The notes beneath the pieces were generated by a model that was given only the letters and a program-made list of their open reading frames with translations, had not been told where the DNA came from and searched no databases. Below are positions 24,991-37,240 of a stretch of 64,000 nucleotides of DNA, piece by piece; position 1 is the stretch's first letter, and every line of letters starts with the position of its first letter. Origin of the DNA: Pteria penguin (Eukaryota; Mollusca; Bivalvia; Pterioida; Pteriidae); assembly GCA_035048485.1 (NCBI GenBank), contig CM068583.1, positions 45,385,790 through 45,449,789 of the forward strand, given 5' to 3'. The translations under genes were made by a program, and so were the position numbers.

Positions 24991-25755
24991 TTAAGCAAAC
25001 CAACTTAATCCTGCTAGATTTCAACAAAGTTGTTGACAAGATCTATGTTCCATAATAAATTGGTATTTAATCTAAGCTCGGTGTTTTGGGCAGAAATCAA
25101 ACATAGATCGGGCTTAATTCTTCAGTGACCGCTCCCAGAAGGTACGATGAATTTTCATAATCCATCCCAGTAATATTTGGGGTCCCCAGGGATCCATGAT
25201 GGGGCTAATCTTCTTCCTGACTCTCATAGATGAGGTCGGGACAGCTGAAGTCGTAATGCATACTGTTTACGGATGATACTGTGGTCCATCTTTACTATGT
25301 ACAGACAAGATAGTCCAGCAGTCCTCTATTGAGACCTGAAGCAGCTCGAGCTCTGGCAGACCGTCTGGAATATGGAATTTGATCTCGGTATTCAACGTCA
25401 GGTTATCCATGCAGCATTGAACAACGTCCAGATACAAGATTCGGACAAATTCTGATCTACAGTAACGGTCAGGTTCATGGTACCACCACGTTAGCATGGT
25501 GCCTATGTGTTGATATATGGGATAGGCTGGACTGAAATTTACATTTTTACATAAAATGACGAGCAAATCCAGCAGGTTTCTCGGCTTCCTCAGAGAAACA
25601 TACTGACCGAAACACGAGGCTTCGATCAGCAACATACAAGGCTGTGATCAGTCCACTGCTGCCAGTATGTGGGACCCTTACACTGTAAGTCACACCTATC
25701 AAACGGAAAGCTGCCCGTAGTGTCCCATCAGGTTTCTGTAGAATCTTGGTTGACA
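24990..25755 (+). mobile_element. Decayed non-LTR retrotransposon (reverse transcriptase remnant)
   Basis: Translation in shifting frames gives the order typical of LINE reverse transcriptases: a PQGS-like GPQGSMMGLIFFLTLI, then LFTDDT (from FADDT), then the post-catalytic LGFLRE-like stretch, ASISNIQGCDQS and IKRKAAR. Several frameshifts and stops make it dead. The 122-codon minus ORF at 25267-25635 is its antisense shadow. It is CR1/Jockey-like in motif order, but the clade cannot be fixed by eye. Confidence 0.75.
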
Positions 25756-26100
25756 GTGGCGTATCGTGGTATGACTATGTTTTTTATAGTGTAAGCAAAA
25801 TGTAGCCGAAGGCTTCACTGATGCACGAAGCACCGAAAGGGGATGGGTGCAGAAGGGGTGGTCTGGGAACCTCCCCCAGGAAAATTTTTGGAAATTTTAC
25901 ACTTGTTAATGCAATCTGAAGTAATTTTTCGTTGCATATATGCATTGTTTCCCTTTTAAATTGTCTTTCATATAACTAGTCTGAATGTAGAAAAAAACTC
26001 ATGAAGTTACAGCATTGGTATATTCTTCAGCTATACCACATCAAAGACCACCATCAATACTGTTTACACTGTTAACGTTTGCCCCCCCCCCCCCCTGAAA
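25755..26100 (+). repeat. Second copy of GTGGCGTA repeat, followed by poly-C tract
   Basis: See the related copy at 24357: GTGGGAACCTCCCCCAGGAAAATTTTTG-type words in the same order. A run of about 15 C residues ends near 26096. No coding potential. Confidence 0.45.
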
Positions 26101-26599
26101 AATGCATATGCATTGTAACGTTTCACCTTCGATATTTGGGAAAAAAAACTTTTTTTCAAAACTTCCGTCGGAATTGCAGTCTTTTAATTGATTTACACTT
26201 TAGAAACATGCATGTCTGTTGCAATTTTAGCCAATTTAGACAAGAAGGTTGTTCTCTTGGCAGCAAAGTTGGAACACTTCGTTTTTTTATACCAATGCAA
26301 TAATTATTAATGCATGTACCAATGATTAATATGTTATACACAAATAGCTTCATTAAAAAGACAGGTTCGATAGAAGCGAGACAGACTTGCATATGATTGA
26401 AAAAAAATCATATACGCCATGAAATGTAATTTATGACTTAACATTAGTATGGTGTATGAAATTCTGACTGTTGATCCATATTTCATGAAATTTTGAATAC
26501 ATAAATCGCAATAAATGTAAACAATTAATTCCTGCATAAATGATGAAATTTTCACAATTATAAAATTGATGATAGTTTGAATGTCTGATTACTTTAAAT

Positions 26600-27400
26600 T
26601 TTTCACTTAAGCATCCTCTTTTGCATTTATGAATGTTCGTACAGCCTCGTCATAATCAAAATTGAAAGACTTGTGGACATGCAGAAGAGCTAGTCCCGAA
26701 ATCTATCCTGACCCATTGTCGCTCTTAGGTAAGATTTGTTCCTCTTCATCGCACTGAATGATCGCTCTGCAGAAGCAGTTGATACGGGTATATAGATCAA
26801 AGTTTGCAAGATCTTGTAGATCTATGGGAAGAGGATAGGGTTGGTCATCTGGGGTGTTTGTGCGAAGCTTTCGGACATTTCACTATTGATTTGCTGTCTC
26901 ATTTTCCACCGGCGTACTTCCTACTTGAGATTTGATACCTGAAATATGGCCTTGGTCTGTGCCTAAAATCATCTACCTTCTGTTGAGTTAGATCCATTAT
27001 ATTTACAGGAATTAGAACCTGGCCTATAATCAGCTTCCCGGGACATTAAGCCCGTCTGTAATTTCCACCAATAAATGATCTAAGAAAAGTAAAATACAAC
27101 CATCTTGTAGTACTGCGATACATTCTCTGACATCTTCGGCTTTCGAGAACAATGCATCTCATACAGCGTCATTTACCCGTTCCGACTGGAGAAGTCGTTT
27201 TACGACATTGGCCTCCTTGGACGCCTCTACAAGATCCATTGTCCTATCTTGGGGCAGCTTTGACAACTGTGTTGTAGACTGAAGAAGATGTTCAGCAATA
27301 ATCAAGCTTATAATGAATGGGAACGTCAGAATATTTTTCAGATATGAGTGCGCTTTTGTATCATCACCATCTATACATATTCTTCCATAAATTTTCAAAT
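26600..27400 (-). pseudogene. hAT-type transposase remnant (C-terminal part)
   Basis: On the minus strand, fragments appear in the order expected for hAT transposases related to ZMYM1/THAP0-like proteins. A stretch at 27398-27159 reads LTFPFIISLIIAEHLLQSTT then LPQDRTMDLVEASKEANVVK and DALFSKAEDV. Further on come AMKR-like sequence and a dimerisation end with ISGLALLHVHKSFNFDYDEA (near 26710-26620). Stops and frameshifts separate the pieces, so it cannot encode an active enzyme. Terminal repeats were not identified. Confidence 0.78.
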
Positions 27401-29050
27401 TTTTCTCTTTTTAGGAATTTTTTATACATTTTCTGTTGCAATTTTTTCTGTAGGTATTTGCCTTTTTGCATATATGGAAGCTGGTTGGAGAACCTTAGCA
27501 CAGAGGAGAGCCAATTCTTGTCTATAAAAAAGCACGGGGATTTGTGGTCAACCCAACAATCCAACTTGTTCGCCCTCTAAAGTCTTCCAAAGTACTCATC
27601 CTTCCATTTTCCGTAAATACAAACAACAAAAATGTACACAAGTATTTCCCACCTTACAACAATCCATTGGTAGGGAGGCCCAAACTCTTTCCTTAAAAAC
27701 ACACGATATACACTTTTTAGATACCTTTAAATAATTTATTTGTATCACAATATACCAGAGAGTAAGTAAGTTACAAAGCATGTTTTATAGTCAACAAACT
27801 CTGAAAATTTCACGGGTTTATCTCGAGTACTTTACAAGATATGAGGATTTGAAAATGGACAATATTGCATTTTTACACCTTTTTCACAAAATGAAAATGC
27901 ACAACCTCGCATTTTTATGAGCGTATAACTTAATCAGCTATGCATAAAATTTGTGATTTATTTATATTAATCTACTCTATGTACTACAGGTATTACGGAA
28001 AAAGATAAAAACATTGGTTGTAAGTCTTATTATCTCAAATATAATCTCTTAAACTTGACGAAGAATGGTTTTTTACTTTGATGAAAATGACGAAGTCCAA
28101 ATGTCCAAGGTCATTTTTCTAAAAACTTATACAAGGATTCATAATAATGTAAAAACTTATTTAAAATGGTTACTTATGAGGATATTTGAAGGAATTTAGA
28201 TTGTATGACAAAAAATAAGCTCTGTATAAGCAAAAACATTTTTACCTAAATCAGGGGCAGATAACTCTTTTAAAAAAATGTGAAAAATATCACATACCTT
28301 TTAATTTATCATAGTATAGCTTAGTGTTTTATATTAATCTACTATATGTATTATATTCATTATTTTAAAAACATAAAAAAGTGTTAAAATCTCAAATATA
28401 AACTCTTCATGAATACAAATTGTCGTAAAGTTTGGTTGATTTCAATTCCTGTTCTTTATGTCTCCTTCATGATAATCCTTCACAATTAACAGGAAACCGG
28501 ATAATTAGTCCTTGTCTTTCATTAATATGAATGCCCAGTTTATTAAGATCGCTAATTAATATCTTGAAAGCTGTTGAAATGTACGAAATGAAGGTTGATA
28601 TTTGCTGGGTCAAACAGCCGGTTGAGGTGATATTACGTAATAATTTAGCCGCACAGGTGACAGGTGATCGCCCTAGACGGCGTTACCTCGATATATTGAA
28701 AATATTGCTACTTGATTAGGAAGTCAGCTATTAAAGATATTATAGAATTCGTCTTGGGACTGGCCATCTGATTGCACATGACGAAGAGTCAACGCTGTCG
28801 CTGGTGTTTTCGTGCGAGCTGTACTGAAAAACACACTTTTTCGAGTGCCAATTACAGGTATATCGGGAACATTAAAATTAGAATTATTTTCTATAAAGTC
28901 TTCAATACACAGTTATCTAAATAAAAAATTATAAATTTAAAACCTTTATTTCCTTTTTTTTCTTGAATCACGCGACGATTGGCGTTTCATAGTACCTTAA
29001 CATAACTTGTTCTCTCATTGTTATATACTTGTTCTCTCATATTAATATCT
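27400..29050. other. Intergenic, nothing firm
   Basis: Low-GC sequence with scattered ORFs of up to 87 codons that resemble nothing known. The 62-codon plus ORF at 28531-28719 sits in a slightly more GC-rich stretch, but has no recognisable domain and no good splice context. I do not call a gene. Confidence 0.45.
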
Positions 29051-29051
29051 A

Positions 29052-29209
29052 CAGTGGCGGATTTATAGGGATCGCTCCCCCTTTTTGCCACAATTATGAG
29101 CAAATCTTCAGATTTCGCCCCGTAAATTGGCCGAGTATTTTGGTTTATATTGGACTTTCACTTGTGCGCCTCCCCCCCTCCCATTTCGGAAATTCTGGAT
29201 TCGCCACTG
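29052..29209. mobile_element. 158-bp MITE with GTGGCGGAT ends
   Basis: The left end CAGTGGCGGATTTATAGGG pairs with a right end GGATTCGCCACTG. Just inside the ends the sequence is rich in CCCCCT. A related element lies at 53361-53522 and shares AAATTGGCC and ATTTTGG core words. Confidence 0.75.
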
Positions 29210-30575
29210 ATATAAATACCAAAATTAATTAAAGGATTAAAACCAAATCATTTGAATCAAAATAGGCTCTTAGTCTCGTCATTTTTCCTTTAACAAAAAA
29301 TGTCTTCCTTAAATATGAAGAAATTATCCCCCCCTCCTTCCTTTCGCAGAGGTCTAGACTTATCTGCAATTAAAATGTAAGTCTGAAGTTGTAAACAGTG
29401 GGGTCAATGTAAACTAAATGATGAAATGATGTCTTATTTTATCGCACAATAGATATCTTGGTATTTATTACATTGAAATGTGTATTTCTGTACATAATTC
29501 TATACGACAATACGTGGAGGTCGCCCCGAGTCAGAGGAAACTCGTGTAAAATGGTATTAATAGAGCTACAAAATTTCAATAAACTATATGAAATCGTCAA
29601 ATATTTAATTAATGTAAATACCAATAATTATCAATTCAAATGTAAAAATCGTTCACGGTAAGTATTAACCCATGCGCCTACGCCGTTCTTCAAATTACAT
29701 CATCAATGATGAAATGAAACTTTTGAGAAATAAAACTTTGTAAATAATAGCTACGGGGTAATTTTTTCACAAACAGGATAATCATAATTATTTCTATAGA
29801 CATTGCTTTCGTTATGTGTTCTCTTATTTGAGAACTTCATAATGTACGATTGTTTAATATGTATATCGATGTAATCAAATGACTCGTGAAACAATATGGC
29901 GGACCGTTGTTTTGGCAAAGAGGAAGACGCTATCTTTTTATTTTTAAATGTTTGTAGTCATTTCTAGGTATATTTTCATAAAAATGGTATCAAATGAATC
30001 GGGGGAAACATACTTATCGCATATTATGGGCCGGTAGAAATAAATTAAAAACTGAAAATTATATATTTAAAAAACTTATGTGTGCCCGCATCGTACATAG
30101 TTTTCGCTTCGGCGATCAGCTGTTTACAGGTAATGGACGTATCTACCTGTAAAACCTCACTTCACTGGATTTGATACAACCGTGACCCCGAACAACGCCA
30201 GTGAACATATCGCTTTTATGCTCATTGATTCTAAGCGCGCCGTCAATTATAAGGCAAAATAAACTTCTCGCTGTACCGCCGCGGTATCGTTAGATATTTT
30301 AATGATTTTAGCTATTTTCAAATTGCCCTACTTTCTTTATTTCTACTCCAAATGAGATGAAATTTAAGAAATGAGAAGAAAACAAAATGAATATTCTAAT
30401 AATATGATTTTGATTTACATCTTAAAAATATTTCCCGATAAATTATTGATGCGAAAATTGCAAACAACGCATTTGATTAATTTTAACTTAGTCATTTGCG
30501 ATGGGCCTCACTACCATTGGAATATCGGATCGCTGTATAGACCCCGTAAGTTCATCGGACAACTACAGTACATTG
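29210..30575. other. Intergenic, nothing firm
   Basis: Moderately AT-rich DNA. It includes AATATGGCGGACCG and a short GC-rich patch near 30230-30290, but no recognisable exon, tRNA or repeat. The first part of the 98-codon ORF at 30371-30667 has no similarity I can name; its last part runs into the PLE copy. Confidence 0.4.
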
Positions 30576-32578
30576 ATTGTATGTGCTCATGCCTCGATTT
30601 AGTCACAGCTAAGTACCAGAAAACAGTATTGAGAATCATAAATCTGTCCTCAATACGTTGGTATTGACACATGTAAATTAGATTTAGAACTTCCAGATTT
30701 GTACTGCATTCCAAAAATGCACAAAAATCCTTACAAACAACGCTTTATCGCTGGTTCCTCGAAGTGTTCCACAAAATCTGTATCGACGCTACTCACAAAA
30801 ATATTATCAGAAATTAAATCTGGCCTTCATAGGTATTGCGAAACAGTATATTCCTGAAGTGGAATTAATCAAATGTATATCCTTAAAAATTCAAAAGAGT
30901 TGTTAGAACATCTAAAATCAAAAAGTTTTACTAAAATTCACTCCATCAAGTCTTTTGACTTTTCGACTCTTTACACAACGATCCCTCATCAGAAATTAAA
31001 AGACAGATTAGCGGAAATTATTCAAAATGCATTTTCTAGTAATACGTAAGCCGCAAATTCAAATATATAGTTATAGGTCATGATAAAATTTACTTTGTTA
31101 GGGAAAATTCTGATTCCAAAAATAAATACACTGAAACAGATGTCATCCCAGATGTTGAACTTTCTTATCGATAACATTTTTGTGGTGTTTGGAGGAAAGG
31201 TTTTTCAACAAGTTGTCGGCATTCCAATGGGCACTAACTGTGCCCCGCTTCTGGCTGACGTATTCCTTTACTCATACGAAGCTGAATTCATTCAGTCTTT
31301 GCTTTGGCAAGGAAAGAAACAATTGGCTCTTGGCTTCAAGAAAAAAGAGGAGTTACTGGCTCAGTTATGTGGCAGAAGTGACCATAGAGCTATACAATAC
31401 ATGAATATAAATAATATACTAGAACATATATCACATTACAAAAATATTTGATTGTAGTGCAATTACGATACCGACTTAGGACGGTCATTTAATTTGACAA
31501 AAGCCAAACAAATGGTGTGGTTAACCGGTTTATGGGCCCACCTTCCCACTCACCGTAACAGCAAAACAATCAAAGGACGTACATTTAAAAATTTATAAAT
31601 AATCCTCCATGTAAAGAACAAGGGTCAACAGGTATCGCATATTGAGAGGTCATAAAAATATAAACACGTAAGGTATTGTAAAATACATAATGGTATAAAA
31701 AATATATGCGACATCAACATGATAAACCGTGCTCTGCCAGTCTGAAAGCGAGCTAAGACCCTAGATCTGTAGGAGTCCCGACTAACAGATATATAAATGA
31801 CTTGATTTCAATTAATAATCTTTCATTTGCGTATTACCTAAGCATAATCTATCCAAGTGAACTGGAGGTCAAAGAAACCACAGAAAGTAGAAATTCTACT
31901 TCGTATTTAGATATTATGTTGTCTTTCGACATTAAAGGTCAATTGAACACCTCACTCTATGACAAACGTGACGATTTCAATTTCGCTATTACAAACTTTC
32001 CTTTCATAAGTAGCAACATTCCATCATCGCCCGCATACGGCGTTTTCATATCTCAGTTAATACGTTATTCCAGAGCATGTTCAAATTACAATGACTTTGT
32101 TCTGAGGGCTAGGCGACTTTCAGATAAGCTACTCGACCAGGTTATATATGTGCTAGACTAGCAACGTCACTGAGGAAATTCTATGGTCGTTACGAGACTC
32201 TTATTACTCCATATGATATCTCGTTATCCAGACTTTTAAATGATATTCTGGACTGAGACCGATTTCGATCATTTTACACAGATTTGACACCTTCTATACT
32301 AGAAGGTTACCTACTTTGATTTCTCCACATATAAATATATATGGAATTTACACGATTTGAATCTTTCTACTGGGTATATGTGACGGGTGTTACTAGCAAA
32401 CAGGAAATGCTCACTCTCCACAGGCACCTGATCTCACTCCATCATAAGGGTTCACATATGCTCTTCAAGGAGATATATTTTGTTATTTTCCACTTGGTTT
32501 TAATTTTCACTGATTTTGAATGTCCTCTGGTTTCATGATTTTCGGACTTATGGTTTTGATTTATCCACCATCTTTACA
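30575..32578 (+). mobile_element. Penelope-like element, family A, copy 1 (broken, carries an insert)
   Basis: Reverse-transcriptase remnant. In order: LELPDLYCIPKMHKNPYKQR (about 30688), GSSKCSTKSVSTLLTKILSE, SFDFSTLYTTIPHQKLKDRL (about 30955), LNFLIDNIFVVFGGKVFQQV and VGIPMGTNCAPLLADVFLYS (31150-31275). After an interruption come RYINDLISINN, YPSELEVKETTES, SLYDKRDDFNFAITNFPF and SPAYGVFISQLIRYSRA (31790-32080). The catalytic YxDD reads YIND. Several frameshifts and stops are present. The element ends with the family tail (about 32340-32578). Block 31344-31793 is an inverted PLE-B tail. No GIY-YIG endonuclease was recognised. Confidence 0.88.
31344..31793 (-). mobile_element. PLE family B 3' tail inserted in PLE-A copy 1
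   Basis: Nearly identical to 38697-39143, the 3' end of the minus-strand PLE-B copy. Shared words include GATACCGACTTAGGACGGTC and CAACATGATAAACCGTGCTC. It interrupts the RT domain of the surrounding PLE-A exactly before the YxDD region and lies in the opposite orientation. It is severely 5'-truncated, keeping only untranslated sequence. No clear target duplication was found. Confidence 0.88.
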
Positions 32579-34300
32579 TTCTGGATGGGAGGAGACCTGA
32601 ACATTCCAGACATGAACTTGACTACACTGGTGTATAGAAGGGATTAAAATGTATTAACAATAAGCAAAAGTTTCCTGGATTACGTACATCAATGTGGCTT
32701 CGAACAGGATGCTAACTATCCTACTCGCTATATAACACCAGCTTTAATCTTTTCCTGATCAGCCGCTCATCCTTGATTGATAAATGCTCTTCTGCACTAG
32801 GTTTTGCTGATCATGACGTACGTAGTGCAGAATATTAATGCACAAAGGAATAAGCCTATAGCCAGCAAAATCTTATTATGAGACAAAGCAGACAGGGATG
32901 CCATATAAGAATGACAGCAGAAACATTCGGATCTTCGGATTCTGCTCATCATTTAACATCACCATTCCGATTAAAGCCATGTACACTTTCATCAAGGAGA
33001 GAAGACTACTCCTCACTCAAAAATAAATTGTACCATCTAAACTGATGTCCCAGATTTCACAGTCATGGGTTAGAAAAGAGGTTAGGAGCATTCCAAGAGG
33101 AATAAGGAAGAGTTATTAGAAGGTTCGTACAATAGAAACCGCGAAAGAAATTAAGCGCTACAAATACCTGAAAAAGCTGTCACGACAACATGCAGGTCAA
33201 CATTCAACCGATACATTCCTAACATCATCAGTCTATGCTACAATCAAAAAAGATTCTGGAGCTTCATAAAAACCTCCCTACCGATAGCGAAGGTCATCAC
33301 CGGGACGGCGCAGTCTAAACAAAGTAAGAAGGCAGACATTTTACATTCTGAACTCCGTTTTTAACAAAGATGAGCGGGAGGACACACTATCAGACAAGGG
33401 TCCAAGTTCATACAAAAACTTGCCTGCTATCTGTATATGGTAGACGGGTTCTACAAGATATTGACCAACGTACAAATACACAAAGCAAATAAACAAGACA
33501 ATGTACTATGTCGTTTACAGAAATCTCTAGACCAAAGAAAGTTGCCAAAAGGAATGGAAGACATTCAATGTAGTTTCGTTCGTTAAGAAGGATTAGAACA
33601 AAACAGAAAATTACCGCTAAGTGAGTCTCACCTCGGTTACACGAAAAATGCTTGAATATATCGTATGCAGTATCATCCTACAGCATACTGATAATCACAT
33701 TATCCACAATAATGCCAGTGCAGCTTCGGCACTCGAAGATTTTGTGAAAGCCAGCTCATCCTGACAATACCAGACGTTGCTATGGACATCGAAAATAAGG
33801 GACAAACAGATCTAATTCTCCTAGACTTTTCATAGACCTTTGATAAATTGCCACACAAACGCCTTCTCTACAAGATCACCTATTGTGGCATCCATCCAAC
33901 ATTGTGGACAGGGACATCCAGGTAGGGTGGAAATAGCAAGTACTGCTAAAAGGCGTATCTTCTAACACCGCTCCAGTTAAGTCCGGTATTCTCCAGTGGA
34001 GTGTCCTCGGCCCGTTGGTCTTTTTTACTGTCATAAATGACCTACTGGGGGCAGTCTCGGGGCAATCAATGGTGCAACTTTTTGCTGATGATCGTGCGTT
34101 ATACAGGAACATCAGATGTACAGCCAATGTCATACCTCTCCAGGAGCACCTTAACAGCATACAGCAATGGGTAGCTGATTGTTTTATGGAATTCCAACCC
34201 AAGATATGCCAGATACCGAACATATCACCCGCGAAGTCATAGATGCAGCAAAATATATTGAGGTCCACATTTATATCAGTTAAATTGGAATCACCACGCT
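32579..34300 (+). mobile_element. Non-LTR retrotransposon remnant (endonuclease and reverse transcriptase)
   Basis: Translation across frames gives an AP-endonuclease-like start (WGGDLNIPDMNLTTLVYRRD, then FLDYVHQCGFEQDANYPTRY and SALGFADHDV). A linker follows (RFWSFIKTSL), and then RT motifs near 33970-34240: GPLVFFTVINDLLGAVSG, LFADDRALYRNI, LQEHLNSIQQWVADCFMEFQ. Many stops make it inactive. The 130-codon minus ORF at 33876-34268 is antisense to it. Motif order fits CR1/Jockey-type LINEs. Confidence 0.82.
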
Positions 34301-34454
34301 GACCTGAACATGCTGTTCGGGTTAATCAACCAGTTAATGAAATATCTCCTTAGATCCTCAAGGAGAGAGAATACATCAGAAATCCTTCTTCCATGATGGA
34401 ATCAGCATCTGTAACTCCCTATTAGCTGTTGCAGCCTTACACAGCTTATAGTTC

Positions 34455-35100
34455 TATTATGTATATCTGTATGTCAGGGCATTCAGGCGGGCGTGGCTAG
34501 CCAAACAGGAGATGCTCATTCCTCCCGGGCACCTGGTTTCACCTCTTAATTTCAGAGGTCCATGAATGTCCACTATGGCACATTGTTGTTAGTGCCATAG
34601 TCATGTAACACCAGTTATTTTCGTATTTTACATGAACGTCACACTTATTCCCTTTGCATTGAGGAGCTGGTAAAAAGTTCCCCATGGAGGGTTTGACTTA
34701 AGTGTTATTATACCCTTTTTCCTGATGTTATGTGTCTGTGACACTTTCTACACAGTGTTTGTTCACATTCACGTATATATACAGTGCTGAATTGTAAAGA
34801 TGATGAATAAATCCAAACCATAGGTCCGAAAATCATGAAACCAGAGGACATACAAAATCAGTGAAAATGAAAACCAAGTGGAAAATAACAAAATATGTCT
34901 ACTTGAAGAGCACATGTGAATCGTATTGTTTCGTCTGTATGTCCGGGCATTCACGCCGGGTGTGGCTAGCCAAACAGAAGACGCTCACTCCACCCGGGAA
35001 CCTAGTCTCACCTCTGAACTTTAGGGGTCCGTGAATGTCCACTGTGGTACATTGTTGTTAGTGCCAAAGTCATGTGACACCAGTTATTTTCGTATTTTTA
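34455..35100 (+). repeat. 340-bp repeat family (R340), split by a PLE-A tail
   Basis: Contains GGGCATTCAGGCGGGCGTGG, CTAGCCAAACAGGAGATGCT, GGGCACCTGGTTTCACCTCT, TTGTTGTTAGTGCCATAGTC and ACACCAGTTATTTTCGTATT. A partial second unit starts near 34924. The same family occurs inverted as a dimer at 44306-44910 and as a fragment at 54581-54781. Its middle resembles the tail of PLE family A, so it may be the 3' tail of a related retroelement. Confidence 0.8.
34795..34916 (-). mobile_element. 122-bp 5'-truncated PLE-A tail with 7-bp target duplication
   Basis: Reverse complement of the last part of PLE family A (compare 43047-43168), starting at the same 3' terminus, ATCATCTTTA. It is flanked by TGAATTG (34788-34794) and TGAATCG (34917-34923). 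The undisturbed repeat at 44830 carries this sequence once, which proves the insertion. Confidence 0.9.
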
Positions 35101-36770
35101 TAGGTACATTCCACCACCATCAGATGTTAGACATATCGGATGTTTTAAACAATACTGTTTGAAATGTTTTTAACCTGCCCTTGTTAAGTTTTCCTTGAAT
35201 CTAATACACCGATACCAGTATTTATATGTATATTTTGAACGGAAGAACTACAACCTCCCTAGTGGTATTACCCCAGTTCCAATTGCTTAGCAATTCAAGG
35301 TGGAAGTGAGCAAAATGAATCACATCAGACCTTTAAATTAATTCAGTTTTTATTTTAAAAAACTCTTACTTTTAACACCTCAATACAATCGAACATTTCA
35401 CGTCTTTATTTTCAACTATATATAGCAGCGCCCCCTGTTCAGAGTATTTAGATAGAGGACGAACAGCTATGAGAGACGGAGCAATGCCAGTACCCCATAT
35501 CACACTATGCAAACAGTGTCCACCAGAAGTTAAACTTCGTCGTCCACATACAGCTGTTTTGATAATACATTCATAGTGAAAGTAATCTTGACTCTACTAA
35601 ACAACATAATTCATCGTCATGTGATATGAACTTAAGCTATAAGTAGTGTGTATATGGATATAGATCAATTTTCTTGATTTATCATACCTAGATATGTAAT
35701 TCTGTGCAGACAAGTTTTAAGTCAATGTAATGATGATTAACAGTTATATTTAAAGTTCTTATTCCAATTTCTCAGAAAAACAATAAATCTTATATTTCTT
35801 GTATTATTATCGTTATATTGCAAGAGAAGTGATTCCAGAATAATATTTAAAAGGCTTGAACGAATGTATGACCAGCCCAAAAGGAAAGAGATATGTTTAC
35901 AATACAAGGGTTTAATTTCAGTGTACAGATGATTAGTGGTTGTGTGTACGATTGAATGTTTATATGCTCTAATTCTCCTTATGCTCGTTTGCATAGCATG
36001 TGTATAGGACATACTAAACTATAGATGAGCTATAGTTATCCTTTTTGAGTTATATGCAACATTCTTTTATGAGTAGAGGCTTGAGAGATTCCGAATGCAT
36101 GATTGGCTATGACTTTGGTTTTATCTTGGGCCTTAATGCAACTTTTCAGTAAATTTTTACAAATACTATTATAAATATTTTGAAATCCACATTTGAATTC
36201 ATTGAAGAAACATACATAGATGATATATATTTAATCATTTTCTCATTTAAGATAATAATCATGGTAAAACAAAAGATTAAAAAAACAAGATTTTACTTAT
36301 TTACTTAGAAACTGAAGATAACACCCAAGGAGTATACCTCATAACAAGTCACCAGTCTGGATCATCTAAGCGTTTTTGAAATAGTCTCATTATCCACATT
36401 TTACGATCGAACCAAATTATTGCGAAAATGCTGTAATTTACCCTTAAGTTACCATTTAGTCTGTCTAGGCCCCAAGCGTTTGTAGCTTTGTTTATGTTCC
36501 CTTACATGGGCCCTAAACTATATACAAATAGAAAAGATTTATTTTTAGAATAAAAGTTCAGGGCCGATGTAAGGATAGTTTCCGTGATTTGGATATTTAA
36601 CAATGATAATAATAATACTAAAACCATATCAGTGGATAAGGTAAGATTAATGAGCGTGAGCAAGTGTTATTATCAATATTAACACTAGAATCAACAGATG
36701 CAAATAGATACAAATTTCTATCAGCATATTTCACTGGATAATAAACAGAGGCATTTCGAGCGAATTAAAG
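35100..36770. other. Intergenic, nothing firm
   Basis: AT-rich DNA with no recognisable exon. A word common in such repeats, TATAGCAGCGCCCCCTG, occurs at 35423. ORFs are short and show no family resemblance. Confidence 0.45.
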
Positions 36771-36777
36771 TTCATGT

Positions 36778-37240
36778 TATTTGCCAATCTTTACCAGAGG
36801 GCGCTTTAGTTCTAACTTTTCTTTCATTCCCTTACAATATACGTTTAGCTTATATGTCCTGAATGATCAAAAACAAAATGCTGAAACGAAAATAGATAAA
36901 TAAATTGATCGAGTGTATGAATCTTGTCTTACATCACTCCACGATTATTTCATGGTATTTATATGATGACGGCATCTGCCATATACATTAAATAGAAATT
37001 TTTATCTTTGCAACGGACCAACCAATGAGGGATCATTTACGTGCCACGCCTTCCATGACACGTGGACCTCTGTTTTCACTGTCACTGAAAGACAAGACAC
37101 ATGTGTAACCTCAGCATTAGTCCACACCGGCACGACCTAAACAGAATTGACTTGGTAACGCACCGGACTATTTCTACTTTGACAACAGAGAGAAATACGG
37201 ACTTTGAGCGCCCTCTGGTACAGATTGGGTATTTACATAT
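36778..37240. mobile_element. Composite inverted-repeat element with SINE fragment inside
   Basis: Left arm GCCAATCTTTACCAGAGGGC GCTTTAG (36781-36807) pairs with the right-arm reverse complement CCCAATCTGTACCAGAGGGC GCTCAAAG (about 37205-37233). Between them, 36958-37103 matches the body of the SINE at 60616-60896 (GATGACGGCATCTGCC, GCAACGGACC, GAGGGATC.TTTACGTGCCA). The order suggests a MITE that received a SINE, or one that carries it as core. Confidence 0.75.

Noticed and set aside
25267..25635. 122-codon minus-strand ORF.
   Set aside because: Antisense to a decayed LINE reverse transcriptase on the plus strand; no motif of its own.
33876..34268. 130-codon minus-strand ORF.
   Set aside because: Antisense to the FADD region of a LINE remnant.
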